Below, in pieces: positions 52,110-64,000 of a stretch of 64,000 bases of DNA (position 1 is its first letter; each line of letters opens with the position of its first letter). This stretch comes from Apteryx mantelli (lineage: Eukaryota; Chordata; Aves; Apterygiformes; Apterygidae), in assembly GCF_036417845.1 (NCBI RefSeq), contig NC_089978.1, positions 87,786,007-87,850,006 on the forward strand. The letters run 5' to 3'. The notes beneath the pieces are model-generated. The model had not been told where the DNA came from, did not search any database, and saw only the letters and a list, made by a program, of their open reading frames with translations. Both the position numbers and the translations under genes were made by a program.

Positions 52110-55100
52110 CCACTGTGTGCCCGGCCACACCAACACTTGCACTGAAAGAAGGAAGTCTCAGAGAACTGATATAAGCAACTAAAAGTGAGGCAAAGAGGAG
52201 GCTACCTCTTTAGGGGACAGTAAACTGGCTGAAGTTGTCTTCAAGCCTAAGAATGGTCCCGTACATGCCTGCTCTCTCTCGCTTTTGCCACTGCCATGGT
52301 AAGCTCCACTGCTCCTTCCTCTGTTCTTGCAAAAGACAAGTAACTGCACTAAAATGGAGAACAACCAATGAAAAGAATAGCGCAGTCATTAATTCTGGGT
52401 GCTCCTTAGGCTTAAATAAACTAATTGTTACCTAGAGTTCTATGTTTGATCAGAATAATAAAATATTTGTGTTACAATTGTAAAAATGTATTGATCAACA
52501 GCAAAAGAGGGTATGAATTTGTGTCCATGAGACCCATGAGCATTTGCAAATAAAATCTGCTTCACACATTTTATGAATACCTTGAAACATGAACATTTCT
52601 GCACAAAGCTTCCTTATCAAGAAATAACAGGAAGAAATTTAGCAATAGTCCCATTTTTCCACTTCTGAATGCATTTCTGATAGCCAAAAAAATAAACTAA
52701 GGCAAGCTATACCTGCATTGAATTTAAAAAAGAGCAGAGCAAAGGTTGGAAAAGTTCCACAGGTGAAACCTGCTGCCAAACTAGTGAAATCACAGCCGCT
52801 CAGCTGATACTGTACATGAAATTCTATTTCAGTGTAAGGGATGAAACTTGGTACTGTAAAATGCTAAAATAGAAAATCCATTTCCAGTACTTCCATATGC
52901 TCTTTATTCCCCTCTTTTTGTTCTCTTTATTTAGATGTGTGTTTCTCTCCCAATGCTCTCTGCATTCCAGATTATCACCACCTTCCACAGTCATGACCTA
53001 TGAAGTATTCATTCAAGAAAATTCCCATCTAGTAAACTGGTAAAGAAAAATGAGGAACACAATCATACAAGAGACATCTGCCTTACTATCATCTATGCTG
53101 TAGATTCAGTAATGAATTCACTTACACTGATTATTTTACTGACTATTTTTTGCTAATGGAAAGTAAGGCTATATGGGTGTGACCATATTATATTCACTGA
53201 GGTCATTAAATGCAGACATTTGACTTTGATGTGTACTTCTAGCTATCAGAAATTGGGAGCTTAAATCTAGGTACTAGGCAAAATGTACAGCCTTCCTGGG
53301 CTGGACCCCAGGAGAGGCCATTAAAAATAAAGTCCCATCTACTGTGTTCAGAGTCATATTAATTGCCAGTCAGGCAGCATGAGCATCCAGTGGACCAGCT
53401 TTCTCTACTGTTAATAAAAATCAGTAAAGGACATTCTATTGAACATAGAGAAGTCACCCTCCAAATAACAGTGACATCTCCTAATTAAAAATCAGGTGAT
53501 ATTTATTCTACAAATATACAGATGCATTCATCATTATTACTGTCTTGTTGATCAAGCTGGTAATTCTTGAGCTAATTCATGAGATGGGGAGAAAGACATC
53601 AGCGCAATTCTAATATACGAGTAAATATATGGCTTACTGAGCAAATATATTTAATGAAAACGAAAAATGTTAGCTGTGCAAGAATTATTCCCTGGTATCT
53701 TTCCATGACAGTTAAGAATAGGATATTATTCTCCATTGCTATGTTCATTTGGAGACATGAGTATTTAAAACAGGATGATGGTGTTTTTAGAAAATATCCA
53801 GATTTAGAAAAATAAACAATTATCTGGGGAAAAAGTTCTGAGTTCTGAGCTCATAAGAGTTATACCTACTTGTAAAACAACCTTCAATCCCTCCAAAAAA
53901 CCACCCCAAACCAAAAAGTTAAATAGTTCTGCTTCTTCCTCCTCCCTTCGCTTGCCTTTACTTTTTTGGCAAAAAACATGGCTAGGCTTTAATTTTATCT
54001 TAAAGTTAGGGTTTTTAGTCTTTGGACAAAGTCATTTATACATGATGAAGATGGAAAGCTTTTTGCATTAGCAGAGAGATTTCACCTTGAGTAAACTGAA
54101 ATGGAAAGTGATTGATAATACCAGAACCAATATATTCAGAATGTTAATGGCCAGATTTCATAGAACAGAAATACAGCAGAGCTGGAATAAATGAGGCAAA
54201 GGCGGCACTCAATTCATTTGAAGAAAATAATGTCATAAAAGCCACAAAGGTAGATTTCATTTCATCATCATACTCAATACATTTAAAAGATTGACAATAG
54301 GCTAGTGAAATGGCATACTGTCTTTACATTCTGCCTGAAAGCTTTGCATACAACAGGTGAGACCGAGATGCTGCAAATGAAATCATCTGCACTAATTAAT
54401 GTCCATCCAATACACAGCACTAATTAAGAAACACTAACTCAATCAAGAATCTGCGTGCTGTTGGGAACTTTCAGAAGACCACAATTATTTTAAGCACTTT
54501 CAGTGTCCAGACTGTGCCACCTTCCCCATGCTGAGGAGCCCTTTACCCTTCAAGGAATACAGCTATACTCTTAGCAGAATCTCATCCATTATTAACTGCA
54601 GACTCTATTTTAAGATTTGGGTTTTAGCAGGAGAGTTTTTAGAGTTTAACTGCAATGTACCTGGAAGGGCTGCCCACCTGCTTCCTTGCTTTGGCGGAAG
54701 GAAGCTTGCCCATCTGGCTGTCTGCGGCAGCTATTGCACCTTTCCTAATGTATACAATTATCTTTCCACATTTTAACCCTGAGTTTTGTCAGCTGAAGAG
54801 CTGAATGTAGAAAGTTGCCATAACGAGCTTTGCTAACCACTTGCTAGTGTCCTCATAAGGATTTTATTTTTAATGATTCAGAAGATGCCAAGGAAGAACT
54901 GAAAGGTCAAGAAAACTGAGCTATAAGAAATGGATATGCTGTTTTTAGGCACCTCAATTTGACACACATGGAGAACAGTTTAAATTTCTGTTTTTCTGCC
55001 TTTTTCAGGACCCCCCAGGGCAAGAAACCCAATTAGATCCCTTAACGGACCATTACCATATCCATGATTACAATATGTACAATTCACATCTATGTTTATG

Positions 55101-57607
55101 GGCAATTTTAATTCATTGACAGAAATATTACAACTTGACACAATCGTGTAATTCTACTCCTTTGCTTTGCTATATTAAAATGAATGTGAACAGTAGCATA
55201 GAAGGAAATAACAGTTTTAGGCAGATTTCTGTCTTCATTATATAATTCACACTTTGTCCTCAACCCCTTATATTCACCGGCATTTTGCCTTCTCCAAGTT
55301 TTACTTTGTGTCTTCAGGCAAAATAATTATAATGTCTTACAGTATAATGGCTTGTGATTTAAACACAAAAATGCTCCATTCTACAACTTTTTACCGGAAA
55401 GAGTCTCAGACTTTTTCCCTAGCGTGGGCCAAATCTTATTAGATCACTTTTTCTTCCATTCAGAGCCACAATGATCACCTCTGCTAACAAATATGAGCAA
55501 GTAGCTCTGGAACAACTATAGATACAGCTCAAGGAAACACAATATACAGATTATTTTGTTTTTTTGTTAGATTTTTTTAAAGTAGTAGTAATTTTTAATT
55601 ACTCTTCCAGGCACTTAGCACCAGGGTTGGGGGGGGAGAGAAAGAAGATGAGTATGGCTAACAGCATGGGTCCAGCCAGTACTCCGTGAGCCATCAAGAA
55701 GGGCTCTGAAGATTAAAGTCTGAGGAAACTCTGAAAAATGTGCTCACATTAACTAGTTTTCAGGGAATCTCTTAAAAAAATTCTTGCCAACACTATGTTT
55801 CAGCAGGAATCAACAAATGCGTATGTGCCTTTTGTTAGCACTGTTGAAGATTATTAACTGCTTTCATAACTAATATGCAAAACGTGTAAAGAGCCAGGAA
55901 AAATAATGGAAAGCTGTGTCCACTTGGCTCTGCACGGGAAGTGCCTGTGCAGCTCAGTCTTGTTGCAAAGCACAAAGAGACTGTTTCTTGTGTGCATTAA
56001 CTGAGCATTTCCACAGAACATAAATTATTTTTATTTGTTCCTGGCTTATTCTTTAAATTACTTAGCTTAAATCCATATGATTTTAAATGCTCTTTCAAAG
56101 CAATCCTATTTTGGATATGGGGACTGCAGTATTCCACAGTGTGTGTATAGTTAAAGAATTAGGATTAATCTTCACTTACATTGCAGAAAGAACTCAATAC
56201 CCCTAATTAATTGGAATAATTCAGTAATTTTCTGGAAGCATTAGTGTTTGATCCAAGAAGCTATTAAATGCACTAGGGTTTTTTTTTGTCATATCACTAA
56301 CTCTCAGAAATATTTTTTGTGTGTGAAATTAAAAACAAATACGTAATCTAAAAGTCAAGTTATGTGAATTTAAACTGTTTACACCAATATGCTTCTCCAT
56401 ATGGACTACTTTTCTGCGGGTAGAACAGGACTTAGAGTGTAGCTTATGTTGCTTTGGAAGCATTTTAAACAAGCCCCAAAAGCCATTGTCATTCCAGAAC
56501 AGGAGTCTGTACGTGAGACTTTAAAACAGATAAAACTATTGTGATTTAACCACAGCAATACGGGAGGCAAATGCTGGGTGACATGGCAGTGCAAGTCTGA
56601 GAACCAATGAGTGCTTTGCAAATTTCTATGTTTTTTTTCTACTTCAGACTAGAAAACTAGCCTAGAATGTTGCTGAATATCTTCTGCTTTGTAACATGTA
56701 CAGACATCACAACAAAATATACATATTAAACTTTGTGATGGCATCATCTGACTGTAAGAACACATTAATGAACACAGCATTGACAAACAGCACATACAGA
56801 TTGTATACTTCACATACATCACTAAAATTTTTTATGGTAAAATAATAGAAACTATAATGCTTATATTCCATGTCAGTGCTATAGTGCAAGATTGTCTGTT
56901 ACAGTACACTCAGCTGCAACTTTTAACTTAAAAAGTCTGTAATAGCCAGTACACATTAGGTTGTCTATAAAATATTTAGGTACTCATTGTCAACGAAAGT
57001 AAAGACAGGACAGAAAAGAAACAGAGAAAGAAGCCTTACCCTCATGAAATGAAGAAGAGTTACCCATGGCAAAGAGATGTAAATAGGAAAAGCTGGATGA
57101 AATATGCGTGGAAAGTAAAGTAAAGGCATCACTAAAAATAGGGAAAAAGAAAACAAAAGAAGTGAGGAGGAAAAGGGAATGGTTCATCTTAGTAATATAT
57201 TCTGAAGGCTAGTTTGCCAGCATTTTTTGTAAGGCTTGTGGAAGGAAGCAAAAGCAAGAACAACAGTGGTAATAGCTGCCACTAGAACTACAATCAGCAG
57301 TCATGTTGCTGAACAGGACTTGCCCTTGTCAATACAAATTGCAAAATTGTCATCAGTGCTGTATTATCATCAAGAGTTTTAAATGTCAAGTCACAACTCA
57401 GCATAACATGCTAGTGAAATCAAGCCATGCACTAACATTTACATAAAAATAACTTTTTATATATGAAACTGAAAGAGTGTTACGCACAGTGTTACCCATC
57501 ACCTCTGCCTTGCTCAAGCAATTGCGACTTTCTTGGTTGGTAAAGTTAAGTAAAATTTTTTATAGATGTTTTTAAAGGTGTGGGGGTTTGCGGTTAAAGA
57601 CACCATT

Positions 57608-57630
57608 GACACCAAAACTTTTTTGGTGTC
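57608..57630. repeat. Perfect 10-bp stem inverted repeat
   Basis: GACACCAAAA and its exact reverse complement TTTTGGTGTC are separated by CTT. A partial third copy (GACACCATTGACACC) overlaps on the left. The structure could form a hairpin in RNA or DNA; no gene context explains it. Confidence 0.85.
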
Positions 57631-59285
57631 CACTGATGCCAGAACTTTCTGAAGTGGAAAATTTCATGGAGGATTAATAGAAAAATACCTTTTCCAAAAC
57701 AAGCAGTGTTTAACACACTGATCTAGAATGAGGGACCTAAACTGCACACAAGTTTTGAACCTGGATCCCTCAATTCCCTGCTGCAAATTGTTTCGCATTT
57801 GTTGACTGAATTGGTGATTTTTTTGTTGTTGTTTACTTGTGGTTTGTTTTTTGGGGGCGAATGTACATGTAAGGACCTTGTTCTCTGCCTTCTTCCTAAA
57901 GGTTTTTTCTTCCAAGAAAGGAACCAATATAGAAAGCCTTAAAAAAGGCATTGCAAAATGGAAAGCTACTTGCCACCCAGCTTTAATATGCTTTGCTTTT
58001 ATAACCAATGCATTCTCTCCAGTGTTTTTGCACATACTGAAAGACTGAGATTTATAACTGGCTATAGGACAGCAAGCGCTGAGAAAGAGACAGCCATTAT
58101 CCAGTTTGCTGTCACTAGTGCAAAAAAGCCAGGAGAGTGCTGTAGCACCCATCCCGTGATTTGCTATCAGGGCTTAGCAAAAGCATGAAACTGGGTTAGG
58201 CAACTTGCAGCTGACTGCTGCTTCTTCCCCTTTCCTCTACAGGAGCTCTAAGCATCCTAGAGTCACATTAGGGTAATGAAGGAATAAAGAGTGACCCAGT
58301 AACCTGACTGGTCATATACCGGAGCTATTACAGAAGCCATTTAACTTCCATACTCTCCAAAGGCTCCTAAGCCCTGGTGTATCTGTCACATAACTCCACA
58401 GTAATTAGCTCAACTGTGAATTTGGATTACTGAAAAGAAAACAAACGGCTAGATTTAATCATATCAATTTTGAATGGAAGGATGAACCTTCCAGTCAAAG
58501 CTGAGGAAGCTGAGGCTGTCCTCGCCACAGAGTATGTGATGCTGGGGCAACATGCGTAACACATACACAGTTAAATATTATATGGACTCACACTGCCCAA
58601 TCCATCAGTGGTCTGAATACACTGGACTCCACTCAGTCATCCATCCTTTTTACAAATAACTCATTTACCCACCAGATTTCACCAATCCACTATTCTCTTC
58701 ATTAATAAATCAGAAATCTAACACACTTATCATAAATCTTTCCAATAACACTACCCCATAAATTGTCCTCAACTGCAAACCTCTCTGCATAGTAAAAGAC
58801 ATTAATCCACTGTGAATTGTTTTGGCTCATGAAGCTCTAATTTATCACTCTACCCTCCTCTTGAAGGGCTGTTTATTTATCTAACAATATTTTACAGGAG
58901 CCATCACAAGCCTTCTAAAAATTCTTATCAGTTATGAAATTTAGGTCAACTTTCACTCCAAAATCTTTTTCTTTTCTTTTTTTTTTTCTTTTAACAAGTT
59001 GTCTAACAGGGTAGAATAACATGATTTGCCCTTGTAAATGCCATCCTGGTTTGACCCTATCATGTTATACTCATCTAAGTATTCACACTATTCTATCCTT
59101 GGACTCAATTTACTGTCTGTGTTAGTGGTAACATTAGGTCATCAGCTAAACCCTTTGCAACATGCTGTAAATGTGGTTTGGTTTATGGACTCTTGCTGGC
59201 TTTCTATTCTCCATTAAAGAACTGAGTTCTGGAAAAGAATAAAAACTAGTCTACATCACATATCCTACCTATCCTTCCAGAGGCT

Positions 59286-59350
59286 TTGTAAAACAAAAAC
59301 AAAAACAAAACAAACAAAAACAAATACAAAACAAAACAAAAAAAACCTTC
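59286..59350. repeat. A-rich (AAAAC)n simple repeat
   Basis: A stretch of AAAAC and AAACA units with few interruptions, on the plus strand inside the SH3KBP1 intron, ending in an A-run. It could mark the tail of an old retrotransposed sequence, but no element body is recognisable before it. Confidence 0.9.
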
Positions 59351-59869
59351 TATGCTTTTATCCTGATAGCAATCCCAAACAAATTAGCACTGGGATTAAA
59401 AAAGTTTTCTTTCATCACACTGTTATATGCCATTTGCATTGATAGCTTTCTCTTTTAAGTAAACAAAGGCTTGCAAGCTTTGAAGCAAATTTATAAAAAT
59501 GGGCAATAAACATTAAATGGTAGAATTTGACTATATTTCCATACCATTCTCTAAGATTAATTTCTACAACAAAAACATTCATGGAATTTATTTCCAGCTT
59601 CTAGTTTTTCATGTTTACCCCAAATAAAAATCTAGAAAAAACATATTACTTGGTTCTCCAGAACAATGTTATCATCACAAACCACCGCAACAGCAGAAGA
59701 CTAAAAAAAAGCAGCCATACGGATGCCGAAAAGCTCATAACCCCATGTGAAATCAACACAGTGCTTTAATTTTTACGTTTTCATTAAAAATCGATCGATA
59801 AATGAAAGACCGGGCATTTCAAGTGTGAAGACAAGGCAGGTCTGGCTGCTGAAAGCCCAATATTTTACG

Positions 59870-60130
59870 GAAGCGGCTGACCAGGAGAGCGGCGGCGGCA
59901 GGCGGCCGGCACCGAAATAGCCATTGGGGCGGGGCGCAGCTGTTGCGGCCGGGGCAGACGGGCAGCAGCAGGTGTCGGGGCGGGGCGCGCCGGAGATGGC
60001 TGCCGCGGACCAGCGCCTCCCGGCACAGCGTCACTCACCCTCCCCAGAAACACCTCGCGCCCACGGCAAACGCCAAAGGGCCGGAGGGCGAGAGCGGAGA
60101 GGAAAATCACCCACCTTTGCTCCTCTCAAG
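59870..60130. promoter_or_regulatory. Intronic CpG island, candidate internal promoter
   Basis: About 260 bp of CpG-dense, GC-rich DNA in an AT-rich intron. It contains an inverted CCAAT box (ATTGG, 59923-59927) directly joined to GGGGCGGGGC (59926-59935), and a second GGGGCGGGGC at 59977-59986. On the minus strand (the SH3KBP1 direction) a strong donor AGG/GTGAGTGA ends a possible non-coding first exon at 60039. On the plus strand an ATG in good context (59996) opens a 48-codon frame to 60142 that I do not recognise. SH3KBP1/Ruk is known in mammals to make short forms from internal promoters, so an alternative start is plausible; a divergent non-coding RNA is the other reading. Confidence 0.5.
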
Positions 60131-60642
60131 GTGGTGTCCTGATTAAGCTGTTCGTGTTTCAGGAACACGAATTACTGTTTTAAAAAGAAATGTATAGTTT
60201 TTCCCTCAATGCTCTAAGTCAAATGGATTTTTCTTTAGTTTAGTCTCTATGCCTTTGTATTAGGAAATGCACGGGTTATTTTTTAACTGCACCAAACGTA
60301 GAAGCTTTTTACAGCATTAAAAATATGGCAGCATTAATATTACATCTGTTAAACACGTATGACTTACTATCATTGGCCTTCTGACTTGTCTCTGACTTTG
60401 AAACAAAAATAACAAAAAGCCCTTCCAGTCAAAATATCTCACCATTTCATACTGGTTTGTTTTTTTAAACAGAAAAAAACAACAAAACAGGTCAAGCAGA
60501 AATGTTCCTTTAATTCTACAGTTAAAATTTGATATAAATTCATTCACATTCGTTGCCAAATCCTCAATCTGCCTTTTGGATCATAACGGAGACATTTATG
60601 CTATAAATTTCTTAGGCAAACTAAAAAAGCACTATAACTTAC

Positions 60643-60728
60643 CAATGTCGTTGCTTCTTTCAGAGGAGTCTTTCTCTAGAGTGCCAGGCACTGCACTGCC
60701 CACTAATTCCACTTTCGGACTATCACTC
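60643..60728 (-). CDS. SH3KBP1: SH3KBP1 coding exon (upstream-most in window)
   Basis: An 86-nt exon: one base finishing the preceding codon, then SDSPKVELVGSAVPGTLEKD and SSERSNDI, then one base (G) of the Asp completed by the next exon. Human CIN85 has [28 protein letters not shown] at this place, so the alignment is gap-free. The acceptor is AAATGCAG and the donor GTAAGTTAT. This segment lies between the proline-rich region and the CPI motif. With the five downstream exons the window encodes the C-terminal 232 residues of the protein (700 nt in all), with every junction phase consistent. Confidence 0.96.
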
Positions 60729-63700
60729 CTGCATTTGGAAAAATGAGAGCAGACATTTTATTGGAGTTTGGGGGGGGGGGTTACAGCAAATTGATAGCTA
60801 ACGTGCAGTTAATGAAGAGAGAGGGAAATATTCTTCCTTTGTAGCCCTGGAGTTACAGCACCCTGTCAGGGAGAGCAATCTCCGGTAGGCAGGCATGCTC
60901 TGCAGATTAACCTTATCTCATTTCTCTTTAACACCTGTCAAAAAAGCCTATTTTAGACCCTGAAGCGTCCTGAGCAATTCTTCAGATGTTCACAGCATTT
61001 CAATGCAAAGGAAATCTAAGGGCACAGGGACATCCTTCAACATCTTATGTGTACTTGTTTCTAATTAATTGGCTTGCATAAACTATAGTGATGGGTGACC
61101 TAGAATGCTGTAGACAGGGAGAGAAACTTCAGGCTAGGGTAATGTGTTTCAGCACTTCCTAGTGTTTACTCATAAATGCAGCTCCTTCACCAATAAAAGA
61201 TTCTTTCTTGTTTTTGCACATTGCTTACGAGATCAGACTATGAAATCTGTTTCCACAGGTCCAAAGAAACAAGATCATCTAGTCTGTCTGAAAAAAGGCT
61301 TTGGAATACCCGAGTGTCAAAAAAGCTGTGATACTTTATAGAGAGGAACTATTTTTTTAATCTAACAGGAATTCATACATAAGCAACATTATTTTTCATT
61401 CTTCATAGAACTTTGGATCCCACAGCTATTTAAGTCTACAGAAATCATCTAGCTATTGAAACTTTTTTTTTTTTTTTAATAAGAGGGCCAGTAGTACATA
61501 AGTAGCTCTGCATTGCACAGGTCACACAAACAAATCTCTGGGACATTTACTGTGATATTTCAAGACAGCAACAGTTCAATTAATGCAATAAATTGTATTT
61601 ATCATCATGAAACATTACCAGGTTGCTTAGCAAAATCACAGTTTTTTCCACAATAACTATCTCCAGCATAGTGCTGCAAGAATTATGATGTACACAAAAC
61701 AATGGACTTCGGGTAAAAATACAGCTCATCCCTGAAACAACCCAGGTAGATGATGTATTCCTAAAAACAGCAATAATTAGCCATTGACAAGAAAACATTA
61801 CGTGTGCTTCCAAGCCTTGTTGATTTTTCATTTTTCTCTGCTTTTGACACCATACTCTGGTGAGGAAGCACCTGAACTTAGGACAGCAGTTTACGAGCCA
61901 AACACAAAGTCACTGCAAATCCTGTTTCAGACTTTAAGATGGCTGTGATAGATTAAAAAAAAAATTGGAAAATTTGTTATAAAACTAGAGGTGCCATGGT
62001 AGCCATGGTAGGGTGACACATTCTAAGAGCCCCAAAAGATGGACAGCCAGTTCATGACCTAAAAAACAAACTAGTTTTGCACAATTATCAATATGGCAGA
62101 CAGTTTGCACCAAGAAAGAAACAGAAGAATTTTAACATATTTCTGGAACAACAGATTGATGTGTAAGAAATGACGGTACTCCAAGTGATCTACCCGATCG
62201 ATTAATTTCCCTATGTCTTTGTCTTTTACTTTTTTTTAGTTGCTTATATATTTGTAAATATTTAAGAAGCAACATAGTTTCTTGCCTGACATGGCCAATG
62301 AGCATCTGACTGCATGCTCTGTTTTGCACTTTCATATTTCCTAGCAAATTGAGAGCATCACATGAGTCAGCAGTGCAGTATCCTGCAGATGTGCGGATAC
62401 TGTTTTGGAGGAAATTCTTAGGTTGGTGTGATTTAGGGCTGAAAGTCACAACATTTACAGTTTGAATACAAAAGAACCAAGACATCTGACATCACCAAAA
62501 AAAAAAAAAAACGAAAAAAACCAACCCTCTGGTGTCAAAAGAATCAACAGGCTTATGCCAATCTACACCTCTACTGCTACAAAAGGCGTAGAGCCAGCCC
62601 TCCTTGGTCATATCATCTCCTTCCCTTCCCCGCGTTGCCACCACAGCCCATGCAGATAGGCTGTGAGATGATCATCCTGAAAGAAAACCCACACCAACAG
62701 AAATCCCCTTGCAAACTGATTAATTGCCACCTAGACCAACTCCCTGACCCATATGGCTGAAGGGCCGCAGGAATGCTGGTGCTAACAAAAGGGAGGCCAT
62801 GGGAACAAGCTGCCAGGAAAGGGAGCCTGCCTGCTTCAACGGCAGCATAGCCTCACATTGGTCTAGACTGACTGTGAAAATGCACTTTCAGTAGGTCTTT
62901 ATGACTTGCTTACCCCAGAGAATTGCCTCATTGGTAAACTGTATAACCACTTGTATGTCTGAATAAGCTGTGAAACCCCTGGAGCAAATTCACAGTTATT
63001 CTCTATCCTGCACGGTTTTCGCCTCTCCCATTGCCCTTCAAGTTCTAACCTGCCTCCAAGGAAGCAGTATTATATTTGGAAAAACAATCATTACCACAAA
63101 AAGACAGTGAGATGCATGAGATATAAAGCACTTAGAAGAGAAATTCTTCTGCTAACCAGCAGCAATGGAAATCTCATGGGAGTCGCTTTATAAATCTACA
63201 GCAATTTTTCCCCCTAGAATCAGCAAAAAATTCTGCTGGTTCTATTTTTATTCTAATTGCCTTAGGTCTCACAGATTCTGGAAATGGACACCCCAAAGTC
63301 TTAAAATATCTATCTTATTAAATTGAACTGGCTTTAAAAAAAATGTACAAAACACCTTATAGAAATGACCACTTTCACATGAAGTTGCACGGTTCTTAAT
63401 TATTCAAATAATTCCAAGTCTATTCCAAGGATTATATAATTATGTGAACTTTCTGCCCTTTTCCTATAAGACACCCTCACAGGTTAGAGCTTACCAGGAC
63501 AGAACAGCTATATGAGATAAATCCATTAATTTGAATTAGCTGATAAAGTAATTCAGAGTGAAACTGCTAGCACTTGTGACCTTCAGAAGAGCATCATCAT
63601 CACCTTAAAAGTCAGCTTTCCTTCTAAGTTTTAATCTAATCACTGTCACAAGTAAAGCTCTTTCAAATATAATGGTATTAGGCACAAAGAATGAAGTGTT

Positions 63701-64000
63701 TTTTCTATGCTAGCCACAGCAGAATTTGGATAATTAACAAAACAGTTACTATTTAGATATGCTTTTTCACACAGTTAACATGAAAATTGAAACATCTGAG
63801 AAAAAATAAAACAAGGTTTATTTAATTACAAATTTCTGTAGTTAGAAAAAAGGAAAGCAGAAGAGAAATAAAACAGCTAACCACAGCTATAGTTCAAACA
63901 ATATTTACAATAGCAATCCGGGCAAAGCATAGAACAAAGGAATAGCTACACCATTACATGACTCGCCAGCAAACCGAACACTAGGATATGTACTGGTCTT
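60729..64000 (-). other. SH3KBP1: SH3KBP1 intron, continues off right edge
   Basis: The preceding coding exon, expected to encode the proline-rich RPGALPPRRPERP-type segment, was looked for on the minus strand and not found, so it lies beyond 64000. The intron contains a G-run at 60768-60780 and A/T-runs near 61462-61478 and 62498-62511. A 117-codon minus frame (62132-62485) is unrecognised and taken as chance. Confidence 0.75.

Larger units (their letters stand above)
50103..60642 (-). other. SH3KBP1: SH3KBP1 10.5-kb intron
   Basis: The largest complete SH3KBP1 intron in the window, donor GTAAGTTAT at 60642 and acceptor TTTTTAAG at 50103. It is AT-rich. Contents: an imperfect duplication at 52028-52109, a hairpin at 57608-57630, an AAAAC-type simple repeat at 59286-59350 and a CpG island at 59.87-60.13 kb. 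The longest open frame (57664-58152 minus, 162 codons) has no recognisable similarity. No CR1 copy is seen. Confidence 0.85.

Noticed and set aside
57664..58152. 162-codon minus-strand open frame in the SH3KBP1 intron
   Set aside because: No recognisable domain and no splice or promoter context; one or two frames of this length are expected by chance in a 64-kb window.
62132..62485. Possible additional SH3KBP1 exon (117-codon minus frame)
   Set aside because: Translation does not resemble the proline-rich region expected upstream of the 60643-60728 exon.

Overview
The window is nuclear DNA from a bird. It is AT-rich with long introns, carries 5'-truncated CR1 LINEs ending in the avian-type ATTCTGTG repeat, and holds two multi-exon genes whose exons were recognised by translation and splice-site matching. 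No bacterial-style operon, CRISPR array, rRNA or tRNA was seen. Species cannot be fixed from the sequence.

Layout: both genes lie on the minus strand, head to tail. Positions 1-27329 hold the 5' part of MAP3K15 (ASK3), a MAP3K that in mammals works in osmotic/stress signalling: coding exons 1-4 at 27329-27063, 14136-13997, 10578-10555 and 1417-1224. The gene continues off the left edge. Its CpG-island promoter covers about 27.04-28.05 kb. Positions 42802-60728 hold the 3' part of SH3KBP1 (CIN85/Ruk), an endocytic adaptor that binds CBL, capping protein and endophilin: the last six coding exons at 60728-60643, 50102-49993, 48685-48560, 46197-45926, 44851-44788 and 42843-42802. The three SH3 domains and most of the proline-rich region are off the right edge. 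Mammals have the same pair in the same relative orientation at Xp22, so this is conserved synteny; I know of no direct functional link between the two proteins.

Between the genes (about 28.05-41.8 kb) I find no gene, only a GC-rich block at 38.0-39.35 kb, simple repeats and low-complexity DNA. The MAP3K15 introns carry three CR1 copies and one approximately 320-bp palindromic-ended repeat next to the 24-nt exon 3. A CpG island at about 59.87-60.13 kb lies inside an SH3KBP1 intron and may be an internal promoter.

Most notable: (1) the only plausible MAP3K15 ATG is one base out of frame with the conserved exon 1 reading frame, which suggests a missing base in the GC-rich first exon or a true lesion; (2) the CpG island inside SH3KBP1; (3) the palindromic-ended repeat whose two ends each present a splice-donor-like GTAAGTA pointing outward; (4) two near-identical same-orientation CR1 copies that bracket MAP3K15 exons 2 and 3. 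I see no evidence of a wholly new biological system here.
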